Assembly (NCBI GenBank): GCA_963697965.1
Contig: OY969108.1
Coordinates: 1,364,001-1,428,000 of the forward strand
Reading direction: 5' to 3'
Length of the DNA: 64,000 nt
DNA from: JAPLJC01 sp963697965
Lineage (GTDB): Bacteria; Desulfobacterota; Desulfobaccia; Desulfobaccales; 0-14-0-80-60-11
The notes below the pieces were generated by a model, which did not search any database, was not told the origin of the DNA, and saw nothing but the letters and a program-made list of their open reading frames with translations. This document shows positions 33,648-41,926 of the stretch, piece after piece (the stretch's first letter is position 1; every line of letters begins with the position of its first letter). The translations under genes and the position numbers were made by a program.

Positions 33648-33977
33648 ATGGAGCGGCGTCTATTCCCCCGGGTCTATCAATCCTTCCGATTTGAATATCA
33701 GGCACAATTGCAAGGTTCGGATGAATTCTTTTCGAACCGGGCCGTTGTGAAAGACATCAGCTGGGGCGGCGTATATTTTATATCCGAGACCGCACCTATG
33801 CTGCAACCTGACGATATTGCAGACTTTATTTTCAAATTCCTGCCAGAGGATGTTAAGCCCCCCAATCCCCACATATTTAAAACTAAAGGGAAAATCAAAC
33901 GCATAGAGCAGCCGACTAAAGAATCTTCCCATTTTGGGATAGCGCTGGAATTCCTTTCGGGGCCGGTTTGCGTTTAA
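33648..33977 (+). CDS. PilZ-domain protein (copy 2)
   Basis: 109 aa, a single PilZ domain closely related to the transposon-borne copy: RLFPR, then DISWGG, then KGKIKRIEQPTKE and FGIALEFLSGP. The 100 bp before it match the region before copy 1 almost base for base, starting exactly where the IS1380 internal end stops (AGTATATTAGGTTTTTTGGA) and including GCTGCATAATAACGG and the GGAGAG ribosome site. Predicted c-di-GMP receptor without output domain. Confidence 0.8.
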   Translation: MERRLFPRVYQSFRFEYQAQLQGSDEFFSNRAVVKDISWGGVYFISETAPMLQPDDIADFIFKFLPEDVKPPNPHIFKTKGKIKRIEQPTKESSHFGIALEFLSGPVCV

Positions 33978-34022
33978 GGGAATTGATTTCTTTCTACGTA
34001 TTTAGTTTTCCTGAATCAGACT

Positions 34023-34080
34023 GGACAGTATCCCCGCAGATCCTCTTCTGTTTCCTTTTTTGTTAACCAGCCGCCCGTCC
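34023..34080 (+). repeat. Repeat R3 after PilZ copy 2
   Basis: GGACAGTATCCCCGCAGATC...TTGTTAACCAGCCGCCCGTCC, in the same position relative to PilZ copy 2 as the R3 copy after PilZ copy 1. Confidence 0.6.
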
Positions 34081-34239
34081 GCACGAGTAAACTAAATCAC
34101 TTCCCAGCCAAACTGTCAGCTATTCCCAAATCAACTTCTCTTGGTACTTTTTTCATTATGAAATTATTTTGTCTATAATTGACAAACTATTGACCATGAT
34201 TAGTCTAAAATTTAGATGAGATCAGTTCCATAACCAATT

Positions 34240-34278
34240 TTTAAACTGCGGTGCCCAAGGCTGACGCACAATTTCGGC
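34240..34278 (+). mobile_element. IS1380 right-end relic before PilZ copy 3
   Basis: TTTTTAAACTGCGGTGCCCAA, then GGCTGACGCACAATTTCGG, a degenerate form of the IS1380-type right end, 12 bp before the PilZ copy 3 start region. Confidence 0.6.
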
Positions 34279-34290
34279 GGGAGGGTGTTC

Positions 34291-34626
34291 ATGGAGCGGC
34301 GACTATTCCCCCGGATCTATAAATCCTTCCGATTTGAATATCAGGCACAATTGCAGGGTTCGGAAGATTCATTCTCGAACCGGGCCGTTATGCAAGATAT
34401 CAGCATGGGCGGCCTGCATATGTCCGAGACCGCACCTAGACTGCAACCTGACGATATCGCAGACTTCATTTTCCAATTCCAGCCTGACCAGGCGAATCCC
34501 CTCATTCCCTACAAAATCAAGGCTAAAGGGAAAGTCAAGCGCATAGAGCAGCCCACTAAAGAATCCCCCAATTTTGGGGTAGCGCTGGAATTCCTTTCGG
34601 GGCCGGTTTTCGTCTACGCGGATTAA
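34291..34626 (+). CDS. PilZ-domain protein (copy 3)
   Basis: 111 aa (ATG 34291; a GTG two codons upstream is possible), ribosome site GGGAGGG. PilZ motifs RLFPR and DISMGG are kept; the central part diverges (FQFQPDQANPLIPYKIKAKG). About 70% similar by eye to copies 1 and 2. Directly behind an IS1380 right-end relic. Downstream, 34627-34729 holds nothing identifiable. Confidence 0.8.
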   Translation: MERRLFPRIYKSFRFEYQAQLQGSEDSFSNRAVMQDISMGGLHMSETAPRLQPDDIADFIFQFQPDQANPLIPYKIKAKGKVKRIEQPTKESPNFGVALEFLSGPVFVYAD

Positions 34627-34729
34627 CTCCCCAGGCCACCATTGCGATTAAAGCCTCCCGGGCCGCTCACTGCCGGGGGACTGTCCTGCCAGCCATTGCG
34701 CGGCTAACTGGCCTCTTCCGGGGGACGGG

Positions 34730-34882
34730 CTAGCTGCCTTGAAGATTGGCGAAAACTTGGGTGGCCCGGATCTCCAGACCCACGGCAGTACCCCCCACGC
34801 CCAGGTGGGTGTAGTCGGCGCCCAGGATGTTTTCCCGGTGGCCAGGGCTGGACATCCAGGAATTCATAATGTACCTGTACAA
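34730..34882 (-). pseudogene. CAP/SCP-domain protein, C-terminal fragment
   Basis: Minus-strand frame IMNSWMSSPGHRENILGADY followed by THLGVGGTAVG and TQVFANL, the conserved end of secreted CAP (PR-1/SCP) domains. No N-terminal part precedes it; sequence changes at about 34882. Confidence 0.65.
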
Positions 34883-34960
34883 TCTACCCTGTGCTTTCTC
34901 CCTTGGGTGGGGGCCCTTTGCGGGCCGTGGTGGGTCTGTGAGTGGTGCTCAGTACCGTAG

Positions 34961-35179
34961 ATTTATCTTTCCGAAGATAGGGCTGAGGAGGCTTCTGGGG
35001 TGCCGGTGTTCTCGGCGGGCAGGATCGGCTATGAGAAGAGGGACGGCACCTGTGCAGATTTCTTAATGTCTGCCATTTCTGGCGCCAGCACTGTCCGGGC
35101 CCACACCTATGCCTTTGGTCTGAATCTGGAAACCTCGGGCCGGGACTCCCTCTCCCTGATGAAATATGATCACCCCTGA
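34961..35179 (+). pseudogene. Unrecognised coding fragment
   Basis: Open frame without start codon, with protein-like composition: VPVFSAGRIGYEKRDGTCAD and STVRAHTYAFGLNLETSGRD. Probably the end of a truncated gene. No family recognised. Confidence 0.3.
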
Positions 35180-35302
35180 GATTTTTCAATTTTTCGAGAA
35201 AATCATCAATCCGAATTCGATCTGGAAAGGCTTTCCGATATACGAGCCATATGGAAAGATTAGCGGAAGGGTGTATAGTGACAAATTAGCTTCTATTTTA
35301 AT

Positions 35303-35620
35303 GTCGGCACTCACCATGCCACGCCAGAGGAGGTCTGTGCATGTTGCCTCAGCCTTTCTCCTGGCACACCACTACCGGGCGGTGCTGGCCTGGAGTTCAT
35401 CATAGGTGGCCTACTCGAGAAGAATCTGCTCAAAAGGGGGTGGTATGCCAAAAATCTGGGAAAAATTTGTTTTTTCAAGAAAAGCCATGCTATCATGCGG
35501 CTGATGAGAGGGTTCGGCTCCAAGAACAGAAACCTTCGGGGATTTTCCCCGGGCAAAGAGGTTCCAAAAACCATTTTTGGACCGCAATGGCCAAGGCTGC
35601 GGCTTAATCTCGGATAATAG
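35303..35620 (+). mobile_element. IS1380 3'-end relic upstream of glmS
   Basis: Begins with a transposase C-terminus (RSVHVASAFLLAHHYRAVLA), then the tail with CCATGCTATCATG (about 35487-35499), TTCGGCTCCAAGAACAGAAAC, CTTCGGGGATTTTCC, an ACCATTTTTGGACCGC stretch and GCTGCGGCTTAATCTCGG at the end. It stops 80 bp before glmS and has the same orientation. Confidence 0.75.
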
Positions 35621-35701
35621 ACCGAAGCATCAGAGAACAGGTAAGACACAGGGTTTACGCAGAAATAACCAAATAACTTCTCGTATCTTTCTGAGGTAAT
35701 T

Positions 35702-37531
35702 ATGTGCGGCATCATCGGTTATCTGGGGCCCCGGGAGGCCATGCCCATCATCCTGGACGGCCTCAAGCGCCTGGAGTATCGAGGCTACGATTCCGCCGGG
35801 ATGGCGGTGATCAGCGATCACTCCATAGATATTCGCCGCAGCCTGGGTAAACTGGCGGAACTGGAAAAGTTATTAAGCCGGCATCCCCTGCCCGGCCAGG
35901 TGGGCATCGGCCATACCCGCTGGGCCACCCATGGCCGCCCCTCCGAGGCCAATGCCCATCCCCACCTGGTGGACTCCATCGCCGTGGTTCACAACGGCAT
36001 CATCGAGAACTATCTGGACCTCAAGGAAGATCTGATCAAGGAAGGCCACCACTTCTCATCGGAAACGGACACGGAGATCGTCTCGCACCTCATCGTCAAG
36101 AATTTGCGCCAGGGGGCGGAATACCTGGAGGCGGTGCGCCTCTCCCTGGAGTCCATCCGGGGATCCTACGCCCTGGTCATGGTCAACTCTAATGAGCCCC
36201 GGATGCTGGTGGCGGCCCGCAAGGAGAGTCCCCTGATCCTGGGGTTGGGGGAGGGGGAATATTTTCTGGCCTCCGATATTCCCGCCATCCTGCCGTATAC
36301 CCGGCGGGTGATCTTTCTGGAAGACCACGACCTGGTGGTTCTCAAGGATAGTGACTTTGCCGTGCTGGGGCGGGACGGGCAGCCGGTTAGCCGCCAGGTG
36401 CACCAAATCTCCTGGAGCCCGGCCATGGCGGAGAAGGCGGGCTACAAACACTTCATGAAAAAGGAGATCTTCGAGCAGCCCCTTGCCTTGATCGACACCT
36501 TCAGGGGCCGGATCGACCCCGACCTGGGAGAGGTGATCTTAGAGGAGATCGCCTTCTCCAATAAGGATATCAAGAAGCTGCGCAAGATCTTTCTGGTAGC
36601 CTGCGGCACCTCCTACCATGCCGCCATGGTGGGTAAGATTCTGATCGAGAGCCTGAGCCGCCTGCCGGTGGAGGTGGACCTGGGCTCCGAATTCCGTTAC
36701 CGCCAGCCCCTGGTCGATTCCCAGACCCTGTTGATTCCTATCTCCCAATCCGGGGAGACCGCTGACACCCGGGCCGGGCTCCTGGCCGGCAAGGAACTGG
36801 GGGCCAAGACCCTGGCCATTGTCAACGCGGTGGGTTCCAGCATCGCCCGGGAGGCCGACGCGGTCTTTTACACCCACGCCGGCCCCGAGATCGGGGTGGC
36901 CTCCACCAAGGCCTTCACCACCCAGTTGGTGGCCCTCTACCTCATCTCCCTGTTTCTGGCCAGCCGCGTCGGCACGATTACCCGAGATCAGGTGCGGCGG
37001 CGCCTCCAGGAATTATTGAAGTTGCCCACTTGGGTCCAGGAGGTCCTGGACCTGGACCAACAGATCCGGGAGACCGCCCGGCGCTACATGGAAGCCCGCA
37101 ACTTCCTCTACCTGGGGCGGGGGCTCCATTATCCCATCGCCCTGGAGGGGGCCTTGAAACTCAAGGAAATCTCCTATATCCACGCCGAAGGTTACGCCGC
37201 CGGGGAGATGAAACATGGCCCCATTGCCCTTATCGACCGGGAGATGCCGGTGGTGGTCCTGGCTACCCGGAGCCCGGTGCTGGAAAAGGTCAGGGGAAAC
37301 ATCGAAGAGGTGACGGCCCGGGGCGGGCGCGTCATCGCCCTCACGGAAACCGACAATTACCAGGTCCAGGAGCGGGTGGAGAGCGTGATTCCGGTGCCCC
37401 AGGTGCCCCTGGACCTCTCCCCGACCGTCCTGGTGACCCCCTTGCAACTGCTGGCCTATCACATTGCCGACCTGCGGGGCACCGACGTGGACCAACCCCG
37501 CAATCTGGCCAAGAGCGTCACGGTGGAATAA
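35702..37531 (+). CDS. glmS: Glutamine-fructose-6-phosphate aminotransferase
   Basis: 609 aa, full length. MCGIIGYLG supplies the N-terminal catalytic Cys of the glutaminase domain (GHTRWATHGRPSEANAHPH; VVHNGIIENY). After a linker come two SIS domains (CGTSYHAAMVGK; ISQSGETADTRAGL; EGALKLKEISYIHAEGYA), ending in the conserved PRNLAKSVTVE. Makes glucosamine-6-phosphate for peptidoglycan, lipid A and poly-N-acetylglucosamine, the polymer of the pga operon 13 kb away. No glmS ribozyme seen in the leader. Confidence 0.95.
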   Translation: MCGIIGYLGPREAMPIILDGLKRLEYRGYDSAGMAVISDHSIDIRRSLGKLAELEKLLSRHPLPGQVGIGHTRWATHGRPSEANAHPHLVDSIAVVHNGIIENYLDLKEDLIKEGHHFSSETDTEIVSHLIVKNLRQGAEYLEAVRLSLESIRGSYALVMVNSNEPRMLVAARKESPLILGLGEGEYFLASDIPAILPYTRRVIFLEDHDLVVLKDSDFAVLGRDGQPVSRQVHQISWSPAMAEKAGYKHFMKKEIFEQPLALIDTFRGRIDPDLGEVILEEIAFSNKDIKKLRKIFLVACGTSYHAAMVGKILIESLSRLPVEVDLGSEFRYRQPLVDSQTLLIPISQSGETADTRAGLLAGKELGAKTLAIVNAVGSSIAREADAVFYTHAGPEIGVASTKAFTTQLVALYLISLFLASRVGTITRDQVRRRLQELLKLPTWVQEVLDLDQQIRETARRYMEARNFLYLGRGLHYPIALEGALKLKEISYIHAEGYAAGEMKHGPIALIDREMPVVVLATRSPVLEKVRGNIEEVTARGGRVIALTETDNYQVQERVESVIPVPQVPLDLSPTVLVTPLQLLAYHIADLRGTDVDQPRNLAKSVTVE

Positions 37532-37544
37532 TAAAAGGCAGGGG

Positions 37545-37617
37545 ATAAGGGTTAGGGGCTATAACCCAACCCCTAACCCCCAACCCCCAACCCCTAACCC
37601 CTAACCCCTAATCCCTG
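37545..37617. repeat. CCCCTAAC tandem repeats with an inverted arm
   Basis: GGGGTTAGGGG-type sequence at 37545-37560 faces a run of CCCCTAACC/CCCCAACC units (37564-37617), giving a large imperfect hairpin directly after glmS. It may terminate transcription. Confidence 0.6.
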
Positions 37618-37635
37618 CATTATTCGCGTTTAAAC

Positions 37636-37668
37636 TACGTTGGCCAGGGCTGCCGCATAATTTGAGTT
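37636..37668 (+). mobile_element. IS1380 right-end relic before a secreted-protein gene
   Basis: ACGTTGGCCAGGGCTGCCGCATAATTTGAG: the last 30 bp of the IS1380-type right end, 18 bp before the gene at 37687. Confidence 0.6.
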
Positions 37669-37686
37669 AAAAAGGAGAGTCGCCCC

Positions 37687-38169
37687 ATGCAAAAAAAGTT
37701 GGCGCTTGGCGGTTTATCCCTGGTAGTGATGGTTTGTCTGGCCGGTCTCTCCTGGGCAGCTGCATCTCCCGAACTTAAAGGGGCGTGGCAAGGTACGGCA
37801 ACCATGGTCTTGGCCGCCCGGGCCGTTAGTCCGGCCACCTATCGGGACGCGAAAGTAACGATAACCATTACCGACCAGAACCAAGATCGATTCTTCGGCA
37901 AGATGGTCGTGGACCAGCAACTGAACTCCCAACGCTATGATATTGCCGGCGTCATCTACAATGCAGAATTGCACTTTACTATTTATGACAGCAATAAAGA
38001 GCTGTGGGCCATAGGATTCGGAAGATTATCCGAGCCGGAGACCCCCAAGGGCGCGGTGTCCATAAGCGGCTACTGGAATGGCGGCGGGGGTTATGAGTCG
38101 GCCCTGTTCTCCGTCAAACCAGAAGCAGCCGGCCGGCCTGGCGGATATCCAGCAGCACCGGGCAGGTAA
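37687..38169 (+). CDS. Secreted protein of unknown function
   Basis: 160 aa with signal peptide (KKLALGGLSLVVMVCLAGLS, cut after SWAAA) and a small beta-rich domain (AWQGTATMVL; KVTITITDQNQDRFFGKMVV; ISGYWNGGGGYESALF), reminiscent of a lipocalin-like or beta-sandwich fold. Ribosome site AAAGGAGAG. Not recognised. Stands alone behind an IS1380 right-end relic. Confidence 0.65.
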   Translation: MQKKLALGGLSLVVMVCLAGLSWAAASPELKGAWQGTATMVLAARAVSPATYRDAKVTITITDQNQDRFFGKMVVDQQLNSQRYDIAGVIYNAELHFTIYDSNKELWAIGFGRLSEPETPKGAVSISGYWNGGGGYESALFSVKPEAAGRPGGYPAAPGR

Positions 38170-38237
38170 GGGAGAAGGCTATGTGCCAGTGACACATAAA
38201 TGACTGCTGTGATCCACCATTTATACGAAGATCAGAA

Positions 38238-38304
38238 CTTCCCATATCCAGATCATATCCGCAATTTTTCCCGCCCCATTGATAGGTGCCGATCCTGGCA
38301 AGTA
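38238..38304 (+). repeat. Dispersed repeat R1
   Basis: CTTCCCATATCCAGATCATA, TCCGCAATTTTTCCCGCC, then GATCCTGGCAAGTAG. The rest of 38170-38552 holds nothing I can assign apart from a TTGACA at 38378. Confidence 0.65.
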
Positions 38305-38552
38305 GTTGCCCACCCTCTTAGCGTTTTAATGAGGTGAATTAACGGATTGACAATGCAACCCCCCGTTTGCCAGCTTCTTGACACGACGATCCCTAGTATC
38401 TAGCCTATGAGCATTCTGATGCATTTTTCTTTTGAGGCCACTGATCTTTCCTCGCAATTGCCGTCACGGGCCAGGGTCAAACTCAAATCTATCAAACGAG
38501 GAGAAGGCCTTCGTTAACAAAACCAAGGTCATTCCTTCCTTATCGGGGACGC

Positions 38553-39416
38553 ATGAGTAAAAAGATTTGGTGGGGAAAGCCGTGGCGCGGGCTACGGACC
38601 GCATTGGGTTGGTTGGTGGAGGGTTTTAACCCATTAGCCGAAATCAACTTCCTCGTCCCGAGGGTAGGCTATCGAAAGCAGATCGGGGTCGCTTATGGCA
38701 GGCTGGAGCGCCAGAGGCTGGACGTCTATAGTCCTAAGGGCGAAGTTCAAAACCTGCCAGTAGTAGTGTTCTTTTATGGCGGTTCCTTCCAGAGCGGGCG
38801 GCGCAAGGATTACCGCTTTGTAGGCCAAGCACTAACGATGCGCGGTTTCGTCGCCGTGATCCCGGATTACCGGGTCTACCCCGAGGGGAAATTCCCGACT
38901 TTTATTGAGGACGGGGCCTCCGCCGTCTCCTGGGTCCGGAACCACATCGACCGCTTCGGTGGTGACCCGTCCCGCCTGTTCCTCATGGGACATTCGGCGG
39001 GCGCCTATATTGCGGCTATGCTTGCCCTCAACCCCAGCTACCTGGCGCAAGTGGGTCTCTCGAGCGCTGATCTGCGCGGGTTCATTGGACTCGCAGGCCC
39101 CTATGACTTCCTGCCCCTCAATAATCCGAAGCTGGTCGAGATCTTCGGGGTCTTTGGTGCCGATGAGACGCAACCCATAAACTTCGTGAACCCAAGCGCA
39201 CCGCCCGCCCTGCTACTGCATGGCGCCAAAGATAAAATTATTCGACCCAGCAATACGAAGAGCCTGGCCGAACGCCTACGCGCTGCGAAGTGTCAAGTGG
39301 TGGCGACGATCTATCCACAATACCGGCACCTCATGATCCTTTTCGTTCTGGCCAGCCCGTTTCAAGATCGTGACCCGGTGATGGATGATATTGCCCGGTT
39401 TATCCGCATCCAATAA
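38553..39416 (+). CDS. Alpha/beta-hydrolase, carboxylesterase type
   Basis: 287 aa. Serine hydrolase of the BD-FAE/HSL-like group: oxyanion block VVVFFYGGSFQSGR, DYRVYPEGKFP, nucleophile elbow GHSAG (around residue 147), acid LHGAKDKII, and His in YRHLMI. An N-terminal extension (about 45 residues) precedes the fold, and no clear signal peptide is seen. Substrate unknown. Monocistronic between dispersed repeats. Confidence 0.8.
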   Translation: MSKKIWWGKPWRGLRTALGWLVEGFNPLAEINFLVPRVGYRKQIGVAYGRLERQRLDVYSPKGEVQNLPVVVFFYGGSFQSGRRKDYRFVGQALTMRGFVAVIPDYRVYPEGKFPTFIEDGASAVSWVRNHIDRFGGDPSRLFLMGHSAGAYIAAMLALNPSYLAQVGLSSADLRGFIGLAGPYDFLPLNNPKLVEIFGVFGADETQPINFVNPSAPPALLLHGAKDKIIRPSNTKSLAERLRAAKCQVVATIYPQYRHLMILFVLASPFQDRDPVMDDIARFIRIQ

Positions 39417-39550
39417 TCTCATCATGGCGCACAATCAATTATGCCAATCGATCTCGGTTTTTATACCTTTTTAAGCTTTCCCTTTTGTTCACGTTGAACG
39501 AATGAGATTTGCCAGATATACGGATAGATAAAGGCACGGCAGTTCCCGAA

Positions 39551-39735
39551 ATTCAACATATCCATACCATATCGACTCTTTTCAACCTGACGGCCCCATG
39601 CCGTTCCCGCCGGTATCCTGGCGTTTCCTTGTCACCGATATCTAAAACCATCCTCTCCACAGATGCCGGCGCAATATATGCGGATCATATCCGCAACTAT
39701 CGGGATTCTTTGAGAAGATTCTGTTTTGGCAAGTG
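39551..39735 (+). repeat. Long dispersed repeat R2
   Basis: About 185 bp. Starts CATATCCATACCATATCGAC, contains CCTGGCGTTTCCTTGTCACC and ATGCGGATCATATCCGCAAC, and ends TTCTGTTTTGGCAAGTGA. Other copies: 45352-45535 and 56796-56980. It shares both ends with the shorter R1 and looks like an expanded version of it. Confidence 0.75.
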
Positions 39736-39762
39736 ATCGGAACCATGTTAGGTGTCGGTTAA

Positions 39763-39950
39763 GCCAGCTTTTAAAAAAGATACCTTTCCCTGCGAAACTT
39801 GTGCTATCATGCTGCCCACAAGACAAATTGGCTACAAAAAGAGGAAGCTTTCCCGGGGGGGGCAGCGTTACTCATTGAGGGGATTTTCCAGGACATTAGA
39901 GACCCATAAAATATTTTATTACGGAGTGGCCAATGGCCCGATTGGAGGTC
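39763..39950 (+). mobile_element. IS1380 tail relic
   Basis: CTGCGAAACTTGTGCTATCATG (about 39789-39810) then a diverged tail with GGGGATTTTCC and finally TTACGGAGTGGCCAATGG before the gene at 39955. The terminal repeat is poorly kept. Confidence 0.45.
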
Positions 39951-39954
39951 CTTC

Positions 39955-40635
39955 ATGCCCCAGTGCCCTATCTGCAACGCTGCCATATGGATAGGCCAGC
40001 GTTACTGTTCAACCTGTGACAGCTACCTCCCTAATCCCGGAGAAGAGGATCATTTTTGCCCCAAATGCGGCATCCGGGTGGCCCCTCAGCAGGAATTCTG
40101 CCACAAGTGCAACGCCAGCCTTCCGGAAAAGGCTGGGGCATCATTTCAGACGCTGACCAGGGCCCGGAGGCGCCCTCTTTGGGTACTAGGCATTTGCATC
40201 GGCACTGGTTTAGTCATCGTAGTCCTTTTCTTAGTCTTCCTCTTCAACAAAAGTCCCGGACCTCCTCAGCTGATGGTGCCGCCGCCTCCTCAGGCCACTG
40301 CAGGGCAAACTCCTGCTGCCCTCCCTATCCCTTCGACAGAAACAGTCCCAGCGGCTCCCAAGGCCCAGGAATCCGCCGTGATGTCAGAACCAACAACCCC
40401 TTCTCCCCCGAAAGTGACGACGCCAATACCATCGCCGCCCATGTACGTTGTCAACATCCAATACCTGGCCCTCCGGGATGGCCCCTCCATGTCTGCACCC
40501 CAAATCGCCACCCTCAACTTCAACGACGAGGTGGAGCTCCTGGAAACCTCCGGCGGATGGGGGCGAGTGCGGGACGTACGGCGCAATATCGTCGGCTGGT
40601 CCTCCATGCGCTACCTTGCAGTTGCTAGCGACTGA
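39955..40635 (+). CDS. Zinc-ribbon membrane protein with SH3-like domain
   Basis: 226 aa. Two N-terminal zinc ribbons (CPIC...CSTC and CPKCGIRV...CHKC), one membrane helix (VLGICIGTGLVIVVLFLVF, residues about 76-96), a Pro/Thr-rich periplasmic linker, and a C-terminal bacterial SH3 domain (YLALRDGPSMSAPQIATL; GGWGRVRDVRRNIVGW). The layout suggests a sensor or tether linking a cytoplasmic ribbon with cell-wall binding outside. Role unknown. Confidence 0.7.
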   Translation: MPQCPICNAAIWIGQRYCSTCDSYLPNPGEEDHFCPKCGIRVAPQQEFCHKCNASLPEKAGASFQTLTRARRRPLWVLGICIGTGLVIVVLFLVFLFNKSPGPPQLMVPPPPQATAGQTPAALPIPSTETVPAAPKAQESAVMSEPTTPSPPKVTTPIPSPPMYVVNIQYLALRDGPSMSAPQIATLNFNDEVELLETSGGWGRVRDVRRNIVGWSSMRYLAVASD

Positions 40636-40663
40636 TGGTCCCCAGGCCGTCCCCTCCTGGGTC

Positions 40664-40724
40664 TGATATCCAGATCATATCTGGAATTTTCCCCACTCAA
40701 GCGATAACTACCAATCCTAGCAAG
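40664..40724 (+). repeat. Dispersed repeat R1
   Basis: GATATCCAGATCATATCTGG, AATTTTCCCCACTCAAGCG, then AATCCTAGCAAGATAT. The interval to 40980 otherwise shows nothing. Confidence 0.65.
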
Positions 40725-40980
40725 ATATTGCGCATTGACCTTCCTCCTAAGCCGAGGAATGGCCGGAAACCACGAATAGGAAACGGGCTTTTAATCCTGC
40801 TGAATTCTTACATGCAGATAGGTTCGCTCGCAGGATTAAGAGCTCCAAAAGGCAAAGGGTGACAATTCCGCCAACCTTGCAACCTTCCCTTAAGGTGCTT
40901 AATCAATATATATCAAAAAATTCCTTATCTACTGCCGGTTAAGCTATTCCGGCAGACCTTGACCACCCAAGGAAAAATGT

Positions 40981-41663
40981 ATGATGAATATATTGTCGGA
41001 AACCAGCAAATGCCGTGGCTACAGAATCTCCTTCGGAATAAGAATCATACTGGCGTCTTGGCTTTTGTTTTCTTTTACCCAGCAGCTCCTGGCAGCTCCT
41101 GCCAGCCAGCCATCTCCCTCTAAAGAAGCCATCCTGCAAGAGGCTCACGGCTTGATAAACCAAGACAATCCCCAGAGCCTGCGTAAAGCCATCTCTCTTC
41201 TGGAAGGCAATAGCGCGCAGTTTCCGGAAGAGGTACGATTCCCTCTCTATCTGGCTGAAGCCTACTATCGCCTGGCCAACCCTGATGCCGATGTGGCCGG
41301 TGAATATCAGTATTACGAAAAGACGGAGACTTACGCTCCAACAGCATTGCATATGGAGAACCGCCCGGAGGCTCACTATTGGTATGGATTGGCATTGCTT
41401 AAAAAGGCTCAAAAAAAGGTGGAATGGGGGCGTTTTCCATAGTCAAAGAAGGCATCAGGGAATTGAACATAGTGCGTCAGACTGCGCCAACCTTAGATCA
41501 TGCCGGCGCCTCCCGGGTCCTTAGTCAGCTTTATGCCCAGGCCCCGCGTTGGACGCCTTTTGGTGATCGGGACAAAGCCATCAGTTTGGCCCAGGAGGCC
41601 GTCCGTCTTGCTCCGGATTACCCCGAAAACCGTAAAGTTTTGGATGATGTTTCAAAGAGGTGA
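40981..41663 (+). CDS. TPR-like secreted protein split by a -1 frameshift at A AAA AAG
   Basis: Frame 1 (40981-41442) encodes a signal peptide (IILASWLLFSFTQQLLAAPA) and TPR-like helices (LYLAEAYYRLANPDAD; AHYWYGLALLKKAQK). Frame 2 (to 41663) continues the same fold (AFSIVKEGIRELNIV; AISLAQEAVRLAPDYPENR). They join exactly by a -1 shift on A AAA AAG (41412-41418): GCT CAA AAA AAG then GGT GGA ATG. A TGGAA/TTCCA hairpin can form just downstream. So either a programmed frameshift or a single indel in an A run has broken the gene. Family: TRAP-T/TPR-like; partner unknown. Confidence 0.6.
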
Positions 41664-41753
41664 TAAGAGCGCGACTATTCGCAATAGTCGTTTTGGGCCA
41701 ACCCTTTTTTTATGCCACATGATGGTATACGTGAATATCGGTTTTTTACACCT

Positions 41754-41812
41754 GATATTCAGACCATATATGGAAATTCCCCTCCCAACGATAAGTGTCT
41801 AACTTGGCAAGT
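41754..41812 (+). repeat. Dispersed repeat R1, joined to an IS1380 relic
   Basis: GATATTCAGACCATATATGG, CTCCCAACGATAAGTGTC, TTGGCAAGTTACGC; the same R1/R2-to-IS1380 junction (GGCAAGTTACGCGCACC) is seen at 45526-45542. Confidence 0.6.
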
Positions 41813-41835
41813 TACGCGCACCTTTACCCCGCTGG

Positions 41836-41890
41836 ACAGGCTGATAAAGCGGCTTATCAAAGTGGAGGGAGGAGTTTCTTCCCTGGAAAA
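41836..41890 (+). mobile_element. IS1380 transposase C-terminus relic
   Basis: Encodes LDRLIKRLIKVEGGVSSLE, a decayed form of the intact transposase's WLIKRLIKVGARVSYHARR. Confidence 0.6.
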
Positions 41891-41926
41891 ACCGCATCCT
41901 TAATTTTGGAGCGCTCAACAAGCGAC

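Noticed and set aside
35620..35701. glmS ribozyme in the glmS leader
   Set aside because: The leader is only about 80 nt after an IS1380 relic and shows none of the ribozyme's conserved core; the organism type also does not favour it.
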